This document shows, in pieces, positions 51,004 to 59,701 of a stretch of DNA of 59,801 nt; position 1 is the stretch's first letter, and each line of letters starts with the position of its first letter. The notes under the pieces were generated by a model that had not been told where the DNA came from, ran no database searches, and saw nothing but the letters and a program-made list of their open reading frames with translations. The position numbers and the translations under genes were made by a program. The stretch is from contig JAKSIJ010000006.1 of NCBI GenBank assembly GCA_024398875.1, positions 1 to 59,801 of the forward strand, read 5' to 3'. This DNA comes from Fibrobacter sp. Lineage in GTDB: Bacteria > Fibrobacterota > Fibrobacteria > Fibrobacterales > Fibrobacteraceae.

Positions 51004-52683
51004 CTATTCGATGGCTTTAATGCAAAGTTGCAGGCTCCGCCTTCCGTTGTAGTAGTTCCAAGTGGGCTCGAAAATGATGGAAGCGGAATGATTTTTGCCA
51101 AGGAGGTTCTTGCACTTGCGAAGTCCAAAGGCAATGGCCGAGAAGGAGGGGCTCCCCGCCTGAGAGATTTCCATCTGCAAATGTCCGCCGCGAAGTTCCC
51201 GCAGTTTGTGGACGGTAATGCCGGAGGCTTTGAGTTGCGGGTAGGGGAAGTTACCGCCAAAAGGTTCCATGCGGTCAAAGTAATCCAGCACCGTGTGGGA
51301 TTCATCCACATAGAGTTCGCCGAGAGCGACTTCGATGTCGTAGGAGTGAGGTTCTTCCACCGGGGCTTCCCCCGTGAAACCCTGCTCCGCGGCAGACGCC
51401 TCAAAGCGTTTGCGAAGTTCGTCAATGCGGCTCGCCTCTAGCGAAAAGCCCGCTGCATTGGCGTGGCCACCCCAACGATCAAACATGTCGCGAGCTTCAA
51501 AGAGGGCCTTGTGCCAGTTGAATCCCGGAACTGCTCGCGCCGAGGCGTGAGCCATTCCGTCCATGATGGAAAGGACCGCAGCCGGACGGGAGAATTCCTG
51601 GGCCAGCTTTGCAGACACAATGCCAATCACACCTACGTGCCAGTTTTCACCTGCCACCACCAAGACCTTGGGAATATTTTCTCCATAGACTTGGCGAACC
51701 TGCTCCATGGCGGCTTCTGTAATTTCGGCTTCTTTTTCCTTGCGGCGGGAATTCCAGTCCTTCAATTCTGCAAGCAGATTTGGGGCTTCCTTTTTATCGT
51801 CGCACAACAAAAGCTTCAATGCCGGGTCCGGCTTTTCCATACGGCCGGGAGCATTCAGAAGCGGTGCAATCTTGAACATCACATCGATGCCGCCCACTGC
51901 ACTGTGAGGCTTCATCAGCGAACTATACAGTGCCTGGATTCCAGGCCATTCGCTCTTCTGCAATCGCGCAAGGCCCGACTTGGTAAACACGCGGTTTTCT
52001 GGCGTCATCTGGACCAAATCCGCCAGCGTTCCGAGGGCCACCAAATCCAGATATTTTTCGGGAACCGGAATGCTCAACTTTTCAAACAGGGCGCAGATGA
52101 ATTTGTACGAAACGCCCACGCCGCAAAGTTCCGGATTCAGGTAGGTATCGCCCTCCTGATGGGGGTCCAGAAGCACGTCGCAAGGGGGAAGTCCATCGCC
52201 AGAGGGCTGATGATGGTCGATGACCAGCACAGACATTCCCAAAGTTTTCGCGTAGGCGATTTCTGCATTGGCGGTAATGCCCGTATCTACGGTAATCACG
52301 TAGCGGGCTCCAGCCTCATGCATTTCATCCACTGCCGAATTGGAAAGCCCGTAGCCATCGCCAAAGCGATTCGGGAGCCGCCATTCCGTCTCCATCCCAA
52401 TTTCTTGCAAGGCCTTGGTCAGAAGCGTCACGCTAGACATGCCGTCCAAATCGTAATCGCCAAAAATGAAAATCTTTTCCCGCTTTTCAAAGACATCCAA
52501 AAGCCAGCGGACTGCTTTGTCCATGCCGAGAATGCCCCAGGGGGAAAGGATGTCTTCCTTGGAGCATGAGAGCATGCGGTTTGCATCCACCGCATTACGA
52601 ATCCCGCGGGACACGAGGAAACGTGCCACCAGGTGCGGAATTTTCAATTCCTGCGAGAGCGTAGAAGCGATTAAATCTTCCAT
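51004..52683 (-). CDS. recJ: Single-stranded-DNA exonuclease RecJ
   Basis: RecJ degrades single-stranded DNA 5' to 3' in recombination and mismatch repair. The 559-residue protein has IFGDYDLDGMSSVTLL (the metal-binding DxD), VITVDTGITA, VLVIDHHQPSGDGLPPCDVLLDP (DHH) and the DHHA1-type GGHANAAGFSL motif. I start at ATG 52683, which overlaps the TGA of holB (TGATG). The open frame upstream (to 52728) has no support. Confidence 0.95.
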   Translation of the reverse strand: MEDLIASTLSQELKIPHLVARFLVSRGIRNAVDANRMLSCSKEDILSPWGILGMDKAVRWLLDVFEKREKIFIFGDYDLDGMSSVTLLTKALQEIGMETEWRLPNRFGDGYGLSNSAVDEMHEAGARYVITVDTGITANAEIAYAKTLGMSVLVIDHHQPSGDGLPPCDVLLDPHQEGDTYLNPELCGVGVSYKFICALFEKLSIPVPEKYLDLVALGTLADLVQMTPENRVFTKSGLARLQKSEWPGIQALYSSLMKPHSAVGGIDVMFKIAPLLNAPGRMEKPDPALKLLLCDDKKEAPNLLAELKDWNSRRKEKEAEITEAAMEQVRQVYGENIPKVLVVAGENWHVGVIGIVSAKLAQEFSRPAAVLSIMDGMAHASARAVPGFNWHKALFEARDMFDRWGGHANAAGFSLEASRIDELRKRFEASAAEQGFTGEAPVEEPHSYDIEVALGELYVDESHTVLDYFDRMEPFGGNFPYPQLKASGITVHKLRELRGGHLQMEISQAGSPSFSAIAFGLRKCKNLLGKNHSASIIFEPTWNYYNGRRSLQLCIKAIE

Positions 52684-53822
52684 CACTTGTACCCCTCGAA
52701 AAGCTTGATGGCAAGAGACTGGAGGCACATCATGGCGCCCGTGCGGCGGCTTGCAATGCGGGACATTGTCTCTTGCACCGTCACGACGGCGCGTTCCAAG
52801 GCCGCAGCATCCACCCGCGGGAAGCGCTCCAAATCCACTGCATTCGTGGTCGCGGGCAAACGGAGCGCCGCGCCCGATTCCTTCCGAAGCAAATCCGCTA
52901 AGAGGAAGGAAAGCACTTCCAGAAAATATCCGGATTCCGCGCGGCCCGCATCTGTAGAATCCGCCATATCCGTTTCTGCAAGCTCACCAAACAGCTCGCT
53001 GTAATCTCCGCTGAGGGATTTTTCCACAAAACTCTTAGCCAGATTGCACCAGGCGGTGGCATGGTCCACATAGTAGAGGGCCTTGCCCGCAGAGCCCACC
53101 GCCAAACCAACCACATCATCCGTCACAGATTCCTCGTCGCCATCTTCACCAAGAAGCTTGACGGTTTCCTTGCGGACTTCTGCATCGGTGAGAGGCAGCA
53201 GATGGAGGGCCAGACAGCGAGAGCGAATGGTCTGCAAAAGCCGTTCCCGAGAAGAGGTGGTCAGAATGAAATAAGTGTTTGGCGGAACTTCTTCCAGCGT
53301 TTTCAGGAAGGCGTTGGCCGCAGAATCGTTCATGCGGTCGGCTTCTGCCACAATTACCACCCGAACGCGGTCGCCCTTCAGTGCAAACGACTTCGTCATG
53401 TTGCGGATGAGGTCCACAGAGATTTCTGCGCCGGCGCCAAAGATATCCGTGCGGTAGGGGTTCTTGAAAATTTCGTCGATGTAGGCCCGCTTGAAATCCT
53501 CCACCGTCTTGGCGGTACTGCCGGCAGAGACATCGTCAGAGCTGCGGGCGTGAGCTTCCTTGCTTTCCAGAGGGATGACCCAGTTGTCGGTGACGCCTGG
53601 GTCTGCCGCCATCTTGCAGCCAAAGCAGCAGCCGCAGGGCCTTAAGTTTTCGTTAGAGCACTGGAGGGCCTTCGCGATTTCGATAGCCAAGGCCTTCTTG
53701 CCGATGCCTGCAGGGCCGTCGATGAGAATCGCCTGAGGGAACCGGTTTTCACGGAGCGCAGCCATCAAGCGGATGCGTTGCCGTTCCTGAGAAACAGGTC
53801 CATTTAAGCGGTACTCAATCAT
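52683..53822 (-). CDS. holB: DNA polymerase III delta-prime-like subunit (HolB)
   Basis: This clamp-loader subunit belongs to the AAA+ family. The 379-residue protein has Walker A (GPAGIGKKAL), a zinc-type Cys cluster (CGCCFGC), a region for subunit contacts (VRVVIVAEADRMNDSAANAFLKTLEEVPPNTYFILTTS) and RSRC sensor-type residues. The layout and length fit delta-prime. I take ATG 53822 because it overlaps the envC stop (ATGA); another ATG at 53837 is possible. It is coupled on both sides: envC upstream, recJ downstream. Confidence 0.9.
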   Translation of the reverse strand: MIEYRLNGPVSQERQRIRLMAALRENRFPQAILIDGPAGIGKKALAIEIAKALQCSNENLRPCGCCFGCKMAADPGVTDNWVIPLESKEAHARSSDDVSAGSTAKTVEDFKRAYIDEIFKNPYRTDIFGAGAEISVDLIRNMTKSFALKGDRVRVVIVAEADRMNDSAANAFLKTLEEVPPNTYFILTTSSRERLLQTIRSRCLALHLLPLTDAEVRKETVKLLGEDGDEESVTDDVVGLAVGSAGKALYYVDHATAWCNLAKSFVEKSLSGDYSELFGELAETDMADSTDAGRAESGYFLEVLSFLLADLLRKESGAALRLPATTNAVDLERFPRVDAAALERAVVTVQETMSRIASRRTGAMMCLQSLAIKLFEGYK

Positions 53823-55036
53823 TTCGTCTTTAACCACTCCAAGGGATCCACGGTCTGAGTCCCTTCACTCACTTGGAAATACAATTTAATTCCATTTAAG
53901 CTGGCAATATCGCCCACAACGCCAATTTCTTCGCAATTCTTGACTTCTTTACCTTCCTGAACCTTGATGGAACTCATGTGGCCATACACAGAGTAGGTTC
54001 CACCCTCATGTTCGATAATCACGGATGGGCCACGTCCATCAATTTCAGCCACCATCACCACAGTTCCAGGAGCCGCAGCCTTGATTTTTCCGCCCCGCTT
54101 TCCGCGGATTTCCACACCCAGATTTCGCGTCTGAATATGAAGCACAGGATGTTCCTGGAGGCCATAGTGGCTAATGATTTCACCTTCCATCGGCGTACAC
54201 TTGGGGCCCTTCACAGAAGTGACGACCGTCGGCTTCGGCTTTTCAGCGCCCTTCTTCTTACCCTTCTTCTTCCGTTCCGCTTCCGCCTTCTTTGCAGCCT
54301 CGATTTCCTTCTTTCGCTTCTGTTCCAACTTCTTAATCAAGGCGAGCATGGTCTTCTGATTGCGTTCAAACTCCGCCAAAGCCTGCTGTTGCATGGCCTT
54401 GTCCTGCTTTAGGCTGGTGAGCATTTTCTCTTGCCCGTTCATCTGGGTCACAAGACCTTTTTCTTCCACAGATTTTTTGGAACGAAGGTCGTTCAGTTCT
54501 GCCAGATGTTCTTCTTCCTGCTTCTTCTTTTCGTCGCGCTCCTGCATCAAGCGGGAAAGCGTTTCCACCTGCTCCCTATCCTGATTCAGAATGTGGTGCA
54601 CCCAATAAACCTGCCGTTCCGGGTTCCCTTTTTTTGTCAAAAGCGTATAGAGGATTTCCGCTTCGCTGCTGCGGCCCTTGATGTACAAGGTGCGGATGCG
54701 TTTTTTCATCACCTCTTTCCGGGCATGGATATTTTTATCTAGGGAATCAATTTCCGCACCCAACTGCTCCACCGCCTGCTGCACCATGACTTCACTTTTG
54801 GAAAGTTCATAAATGTAGTTTCGAGTTTGATTCAAGTTTTGATCCAAAAGAGAAATGGTATTGAGCACCCCCTTCTCTTCTGTTTCCAACTGCGCCAGCT
54901 CTTTTCGCTTTTTGGCCAAATCCGATTCCAGCTTCTTCAGAGCCGTCTTTTGTTCCTTGATCTGGGCGTCCGTCTTTTTAGGGGCAGCAAATCCAAACCC
55001 CACCACAAAGCACAGGAGTAGCGCAATCAAACGCAT
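53819..55036 (-). CDS. envC: EnvC-like murein hydrolase activator (degenerate LytM)
   Basis: EnvC-type proteins activate cell-wall amidases at the septum and are driven by FtsEX. The 405-residue protein has a signal peptide (ends near GFGFAAPKK), two long coiled coils (about 22-120 and 160-255, the second rich in Lys/Glu), and a LytM domain (about 285-400: GLQEHPVLHIQTRNLGVEIRGKRGGKIKAAAPGTVV, YSVYGHMSSIKVQEGKEV). The zinc ligands are lost: GVEI replaces G-x-D and KLYFQV replaces HLHFEI. This matches EnvC-type activators, which do not cut. It begins 3 bases after ftsX. Confidence 0.9.
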   Translation of the reverse strand: MRLIALLLCFVVGFGFAAPKKTDAQIKEQKTALKKLESDLAKKRKELAQLETEEKGVLNTISLLDQNLNQTRNYIYELSKSEVMVQQAVEQLGAEIDSLDKNIHARKEVMKKRIRTLYIKGRSSEAEILYTLLTKKGNPERQVYWVHHILNQDREQVETLSRLMQERDEKKKQEEEHLAELNDLRSKKSVEEKGLVTQMNGQEKMLTSLKQDKAMQQQALAEFERNQKTMLALIKKLEQKRKKEIEAAKKAEAERKKKGKKKGAEKPKPTVVTSVKGPKCTPMEGEIISHYGLQEHPVLHIQTRNLGVEIRGKRGGKIKAAAPGTVVMVAEIDGRGPSVIIEHEGGTYSVYGHMSSIKVQEGKEVKNCEEIGVVGDIASLNGIKLYFQVSEGTQTVDPLEWLKTK

Positions 55037-55039
55037 AGA

Positions 55040-55927
55040 TTAATCCTGCTCGTTCCTTTTTGCCAGCAGGAACCCACGCACCGTCAAATAGCTGAAGTAG
55101 GCGGAAAGAAGCGTCACCAAAGCCACCACGCCAACAAACAAGATTCCAATGCCCGTCAGATTCGCACCGATAATGGGAATCATGCGGCCCAGGGAATTGA
55201 GGAAAACGGCTAACAAAAGGACCGAGAGTCCGCTGCCGATAAAGCCCTGCATAATGCCCTGCATCACGAAGGGGAACTGGATAAAGAATGTGCTGCCGCC
55301 GGCATACTTCATGTTCTCCACCAGAAGCCTGCGGGAGAGAAGAGAGAGCCGCACGGAATTGCGGATGATGAGGGCGAGAGTGATGAGAAGCATCACGCTA
55401 ATGAAGATGGGCCAGAAAATCATCTTGAACTTCCAGGCCGCAATCCGCTCCGTCCATTCCACAGGAGCCTGCACCTCTTCGAAGGTACCCTCATGCGTTA
55501 GTGCCAGCCGCACGTTTTCAAGCTCCACCGGATTCTGGCTTTCTTCATCCAGCGTCAGGCGGAAAAACGGCGGGATGGGATTCCCTTCCACAAGGTCCAG
55601 CATTTCGCCCGAGAAGTGCCTCCGGAAATCCGCCAGAGCGGAGTCCGCACTCACAAACTGCACCGTCTCGATATGCTTCAGATGCGAAAGCCTGTCCTGA
55701 ATATGCCTGAGGGAATCCTTAGAGACCTCACCCGGGAGGAAGGCTTCCACCGTATAGAGGGTCTTTTCTGCAGAAAGTAGCCGTTTTGCGCCACCGAGGG
55801 CCACCAACGAGGCCGAAAGCAACAGGGAGCAGAGGAATATGGTGATGAGGGACGGCAAAATTACCGTGCGATGTTCTCGCCACCCGCGGATAGATTCCGA
55901 TAATAAATATCCTAACTGTCCGAACAC
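55040..55927 (-). CDS. ftsX: Cell division permease FtsX
   Basis: FtsX is the membrane subunit of the FtsEX ABC complex that controls septal wall hydrolysis. The protein has four membrane segments: one near the N-terminus (ILPSLITIFLCSLLLSASLVAL), a periplasmic domain, then three in the C-terminal half. It has ESIRGWREHRTVILPSLITIF at the start and the VRGFLLAKRNEQD end, as expected. I propose the GTG at 55927, which gives MFGQLGYLLSESIRGW, 295 residues; longer frames run into the divergent gene. No ribosome binding site is obvious. FtsE is not in the window. Confidence 0.85.
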   Translation of the reverse strand: MFGQLGYLLSESIRGWREHRTVILPSLITIFLCSLLLSASLVALGGAKRLLSAEKTLYTVEAFLPGEVSKDSLRHIQDRLSHLKHIETVQFVSADSALADFRRHFSGEMLDLVEGNPIPPFFRLTLDEESQNPVELENVRLALTHEGTFEEVQAPVEWTERIAAWKFKMIFWPIFISVMLLITLALIIRNSVRLSLLSRRLLVENMKYAGGSTFFIQFPFVMQGIMQGFIGSGLSVLLLAVFLNSLGRMIPIIGANLTGIGILFVGVVALVTLLSAYFSYLTVRGFLLAKRNEQD

Positions 55928-55973
55928 GCACCAGAATATAACTAAATTTAAGGAGGTCTCAAGCGAGCTCTTT

Positions 55974-57011
55974 ATGAATAACATCGTCCTAAAGATTACG
56001 GCACTTATTTTCGGCATCGCCCTCTGGTTCTTCGTCATGTCCCAGCAGGATTTTCAAATGCAAATCGATGCCCCCGTGAAGCTGGTAAGGCTTCCGGAAA
56101 TGCTGGCCGTTGCTTCCAAGCCGCCACAGACTTTGCCCATCACGGTGCAGGGTCCGGCCTTTGACCTGATTCGTTTGCGCGCCGACATGCATTCCAAAAA
56201 TCCCGATGCGGTGGTCATCAATATCGACTTGCAGAACGCGGAACTAGGTTCCACGCGCAAGCACATCTCAAAGGAAAACATCCAGGCGGCAGGCTACCCC
56301 AACGTGCAATTTGTGGAACCTTCCAACCAACTTCTTTTTATTGACTTGGATTTGGATACACGCATTGAACGAAGCATTCCCGTCCATTCCAACGCGGTAT
56401 TCGAAACTGCGCCTGGCTACATCCGCGCCGACACTCCGAAACTGAAACCTGAATTTGTAAAAGTGACAGGAGCTCGCAACGCCATCACCCGCATTATTGA
56501 GATTCCTACAGACTCCGTTCGCTTCGACAGCCTGACGGCAAGCGATGGTTTCAAAGTCCACCTGAACTTTGATTTGTTCCCAGCGTATGTGACACCCAGC
56601 GACTCTACTGTGATGATTGACGTGAACATCCAGAAAATCGCAAGCAAGAAGTTTGAGAAAGTTCCGGTGCAGCTCATTGGCATTTACGACAAGAGCCTGG
56701 CAAAGCTTTCGCCGGATACCGTTTCTGTGGAAATCTCCGGCGGTGCAGAAGTTCTGGATTCCATCAAGGCGACTGACATCGAGCTCCTGGTGGAAATCAA
56801 CCGCTTTACCATCGAAGATGTGGATAGCCTTGCGCCTACAGTGAAATTGCAGCTTTCGCCCGATGTGAACCGCGACCTTTCCATCAAGGGAATGCGGCTC
56901 ATTCCAGAAAAAGTGAAGCTGAAAAAGTATGACGCCTTTGCAGATACGTCCGCGGCGAAGCCCGCAGAGAATGCTGCACCAACTGACGAAGCTAGCGTCG
57001 AGGCGCCCTGA
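55974..57011 (+). CDS. YbbR-domain membrane protein (CdaR-like)
   Basis: The 345-residue protein starts with a single membrane helix (IVLKITALIFGIALWFFVM), followed by three to four YbbR-type beta repeats with phrases such as VKLVRLPEMLAV, FVKVTGARNAITRIIEIPTDSV and VPVQLIGIYD. In other bacteria such proteins (CdaR) control the c-di-AMP synthase CdaA, but no cdaA is seen here. A perfect AAGGAGG lies 17 bases before the ATG, too far for normal use, and no start codon is closer, so translation initiation may be unusual. Its stop overlaps tsaD (TGATG). Confidence 0.82.
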   Translation: MNNIVLKITALIFGIALWFFVMSQQDFQMQIDAPVKLVRLPEMLAVASKPPQTLPITVQGPAFDLIRLRADMHSKNPDAVVINIDLQNAELGSTRKHISKENIQAAGYPNVQFVEPSNQLLFIDLDLDTRIERSIPVHSNAVFETAPGYIRADTPKLKPEFVKVTGARNAITRIIEIPTDSVRFDSLTASDGFKVHLNFDLFPAYVTPSDSTVMIDVNIQKIASKKFEKVPVQLIGIYDKSLAKLSPDTVSVEISGGAEVLDSIKATDIELLVEINRFTIEDVDSLAPTVKLQLSPDVNRDLSIKGMRLIPEKVKLKKYDAFADTSAAKPAENAAPTDEASVEAP

Positions 57012-58018
57012 TGCTTTGGCTTGGCATTGAATCCAGCTGCGATGAAACCGCCTGCGCCATTCTGCAAGACGAACCCCTGAAGGTGATTTCCAACCCGCTC
57101 TACAGCCAGATTGACGAACATGCGTTGTATGGCGGAGTGGTTCCCGAAATCGCCGCCCGCGCCCATCTGCAAAAAATCGTACCCGTGGCAGAAGCCGCTG
57201 TAAAAGAAGCAGGCATCAAACTCAGCGACATCGACGCCATCGCCTACACTACAGGCCCGGGCCTTATGGGACCGCTCCTCGTTGGCGCCAGTTTTGCAAA
57301 AGGCCTCGCGAGAGATTTGAACATCCCGGCCTACGGCATGAACCATCTGGAAGGCCATCTGGCCGCCGCATGGCTCAGCAACCCTGACATCGAGCCTCCC
57401 TTCCTCACCCTCACCGTCTCTGGCGGACACACGGAACTCGTGATGGAAGAGCCCGGCTTCAAGTACACGAGCATCGGCCGCACCCGCGACGATGCCGCCG
57501 GCGAAGCTTTTGACAAATGCGGCAAGCTTCTCGGTCTCAAATACCCCGCAGGCGCAACCATCAGCCGCCTGGGTCAAAACGGCAACCGCAAATTCGTAGA
57601 ATTTCCGCGGGCCCTCAACACCCACGACAATTGCGAATTCTCTTTCAGCGGCCTCAAAACCGCAGTGCTCCGCTACACGGAAACGCATGACCCCGAATTC
57701 ATCCAGCAGAACCTGGGCGACATCTGCGCCTCCCTGGAAGACGCCATTGTCGGAAGCCTCGTGACAAAAACCGTGAACGCCCTGAAAAAGATCAAGATGA
57801 AAACCCTCGTGGTGGGCGGTGGCGTGAGCGCAAATGCCTGGCTCCGCACGCGCCTTCAAGATTATTGCAGCAAGCACGGCATTCGCTTCTGCATCCCCGA
57901 CAGAAGCCTCAGCACCGACAACGGCGCCATGATTGCAGCCGCAGCCATCCGCCGCAAACTCCAAGGCAAACTCACCTCCATCGATGTGGTGAAGCCCTGG
58001 ATGCCCCTCGCGCTGTAA
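57011..58018 (+). CDS. tsaD: tRNA threonylcarbamoyladenosine synthase subunit TsaD
   Basis: TsaD (Kae1) transfers threonylcarbamoyl to A37 of ANN-decoding tRNAs with TsaB and TsaE. The 335-residue protein has the family landmarks: LGIESSCDETACAIL, ITTGPGL-like YTTGPGLMGPLLVG, the metal motif NHLEGH, SGGHTELV, and DDAAGEAFDKCGKLLGL. The C-terminus VGGGVSANAWLR with DNGAMIAAAA is also typical. It is translationally coupled to the YbbR-domain gene. Downstream, the convergent DUF1016 gene ends 3 bases away. Confidence 0.97.
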   Translation: MLWLGIESSCDETACAILQDEPLKVISNPLYSQIDEHALYGGVVPEIAARAHLQKIVPVAEAAVKEAGIKLSDIDAIAYTTGPGLMGPLLVGASFAKGLARDLNIPAYGMNHLEGHLAAAWLSNPDIEPPFLTLTVSGGHTELVMEEPGFKYTSIGRTRDDAAGEAFDKCGKLLGLKYPAGATISRLGQNGNRKFVEFPRALNTHDNCEFSFSGLKTAVLRYTETHDPEFIQQNLGDICASLEDAIVGSLVTKTVNALKKIKMKTLVVGGGVSANAWLRTRLQDYCSKHGIRFCIPDRSLSTDNGAMIAAAAIRRKLQGKLTSIDVVKPWMPLAL

Positions 58019-58020
58019 TT

Positions 58021-59079
58021 TTACCCTGCAGCAGTTCCCGCCCGAGGAAACAGGAAGTCCAGTTTCCTTGCGATTTCATCCCCTTCAGGCAACATATTTT
58101 TCAAATCACCCGGCAATTCATTTGTCAAAGTGTATGTCGCCACACCTATTGGCATGTTAGAAGAACGCAAAGCGTAATCTACAGTCGTCCGATCCTTTGA
58201 TTTGCAAATAATAATCCCAATGGAAGGATTTTCCTCCGGCATTTTCACCGTGTCGTTCAGCACATTCAGATAGAATTCCATCTTACCCTTGTACTCTGGT
58301 TTGAATTCGCCGATTTTCAATTCCACAGCAATCAAAGCCCGCAACCGACGGTGATAAAGCATAAGGTCCACAAAATATTCAGTTCCGCTCACCACCAGAC
58401 GATACTGGTTTCCAATGAAAGACATGTCTGCCCCAAAATCCATCAGAAATGCGCGAATATTTTTCACAAGCGAAAGTTCCAAATCTTCCTCAGAATGCTC
58501 CATATCCAAGCCCGTATAACTCAGATTGTATTCATCCTGAATAGCAAGAACAGCCTGCTTTTTCACCTTGTCCGGCAAATTGGTTTCAAAATTCGTTTGG
58601 CCCAGCAGCACTTTTTCAAAGGTTTTCAGTTCAATCTTATGGATAAGGACATCCTTCGTCCAACCAAACTTCTTCGTTGCCTGGATGTAAAAACGCCGTT
58701 CTTGGACATCCTTGCACTTTGTAAGAATGACAATATGTTTGGTCCAACTGATTTCTCCAACCAATGGTTGGAGAATTTCATTTCCATTATATTCAGCCTG
58801 CCATTGCGCCATATACCACAAATTTGATGTGCCAAATCCCTGGATTCCCGGAAATTCCTTCTGAATGTCCCGCGAAAGATTTTCTACGACGGCCTTTCCC
58901 CATCCCGAAGACTCCCGCTTAATGTTGATTTGGCGACCAATTTCCCAATAGAGGGCGATGGTTTGGCGGTTCACCTCCCGCATCGCCTCATATTGTGACG
59001 AACGAATTCTGTCCTTGATTTCATCCAAAAACTTGGAATATTCCACGTTCTGAAGATTACTGATTTTTTGTTTTGACAT
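58021..59079 (-). CDS. DUF1016 (YhcG-type) PDDEXK nuclease
   Basis: The 352-residue protein resembles the YhcG/DUF1016 family. The N-terminal half has REVNRQTIALYWEIGRQI, SRDIQKEFPG, FGTSNLWYMAQWQ and ISWTKHIVIL, as expected. The C-terminal PDDEXK nuclease core reads EYFVDLMLYHRRLRALIAVELKIGEFKPEYKGKM (D...E-x-K). It is a likely mobile or defence-related gene, since this family is patchy and often sits in defence regions. I start at 59079 (AAGGAGATGTT before ATG); an upstream ATG at 59142 is less likely. A palindrome in the leader and one inside the gene are listed separately. Confidence 0.88.
   Translation of the reverse strand: MSKQKISNLQNVEYSKFLDEIKDRIRSSQYEAMREVNRQTIALYWEIGRQINIKRESSGWGKAVVENLSRDIQKEFPGIQGFGTSNLWYMAQWQAEYNGNEILQPLVGEISWTKHIVILTKCKDVQERRFYIQATKKFGWTKDVLIHKIELKTFEKVLLGQTNFETNLPDKVKKQAVLAIQDEYNLSYTGLDMEHSEEDLELSLVKNIRAFLMDFGADMSFIGNQYRLVVSGTEYFVDLMLYHRRLRALIAVELKIGEFKPEYKGKMEFYLNVLNDTVKMPEENPSIGIIICKSKDRTTVDYALRSSNMPIGVATYTLTNELPGDLKNMLPEGDEIARKLDFLFPRAGTAAG
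58753..58775. repeat. 23-bp perfect palindrome inside the DUF1016 gene
   Basis: The arms TTCTCCAACCA and TGGTTGGAGAA (11 bases each) flank a single A. The sequence encodes part of ILQPLVGEIS. Perfect pairing of this length is rare in coding DNA. Confidence 0.85.
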
Positions 59080-59102
59080 AACATCTCCTTGAAAAAGAAA
59101 AA

Positions 59103-59121
59103 CAACTGATTTAATCAGTTG
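59103..59121. promoter_or_regulatory. 19-bp palindrome upstream of the DUF1016 gene (operator candidate)
   Basis: CAACTGATT / AATCAGTTG (9-bp arms around one T) lies 24 bases before the start codon, where a repressor could act or a hairpin could shield the ribosome binding site. Confidence 0.5.
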
Positions 59122-59225
59122 CCACAGGAGATACTTCATCAAGCCTCGGGATATAATATAAAATTGTTTCTGAAATTGTCAAGGGAACCATTGGCGGGAA
59201 AGCCCAAGTATTATATATTGTAAGT

Positions 59226-59675
59226 ATGAAATGCAAGGCACTCCATAAAGCACTGGCCCTAGGCGCAATCCTCTTTGCGCTTGTCCCCGCTGCTTTCGCC
59301 GAGGAGCCCGCAGACCTCACCAAACCCGTCAGCGACGTGCAGGTGTTCCGCCCCGAAAAGCGAGAAACAAAAGTGGAGCTCGTCGACTCCACCAACAGCA
59401 ACTCCATCAAGCTGAACGTGGACATTTTCGGAAGCCTCGACGTAGGCTCCTACTACATCCTCTGGGATTACGTGGACCTCTCCGAAGACATCAAGAAACT
59501 CATGACCACCCGCGACTTCGCCCGTGACGAATTCTTCATGCAGAACATCGACCGCGAGCAATTTGAGCAGGAGCGCATGCTGCAACTCTTCGAAGACAAG
59601 AAGCGGGAATTCTTCGCCATCTTCCCGGAAGAAGCCCTGAAGGAACTGCAGCAAAAGCAGGAAGAAGACGAGTAG
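59226..59675 (+). CDS. Small exported protein of unknown function
   Basis: The 149-residue protein has a signal peptide (ends near VPAAFAEE, residue 26), a short linker, an acidic beta region (KVELVDSTNSNSIKLNVDIFGSLDVGSYYILWDYVDLS), and a helical C-terminus rich in Glu, Gln and Lys (about 95-149). No family is recognised. It is divergent from the DUF1016 gene, with about 146 bases between starts. Confidence 0.75.
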   Translation: MKCKALHKALALGAILFALVPAAFAEEPADLTKPVSDVQVFRPEKRETKVELVDSTNSNSIKLNVDIFGSLDVGSYYILWDYVDLSEDIKKLMTTRDFARDEFFMQNIDREQFEQERMLQLFEDKKREFFAIFPEEALKELQQKQEEDE

Positions 59676-59701
59676 CCTTGCAAGGTTCTGCTCTTAATAA
59701 A

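Noticed and set aside
51463-52569. 368-codon + strand frame opposite recJ
   Set aside because: Shadow of recJ, whose DHH motifs are intact.
56684-57964. 426-codon - strand frame opposite tsaD
   Set aside because: tsaD on the + strand has all its motifs; the antisense product has none.
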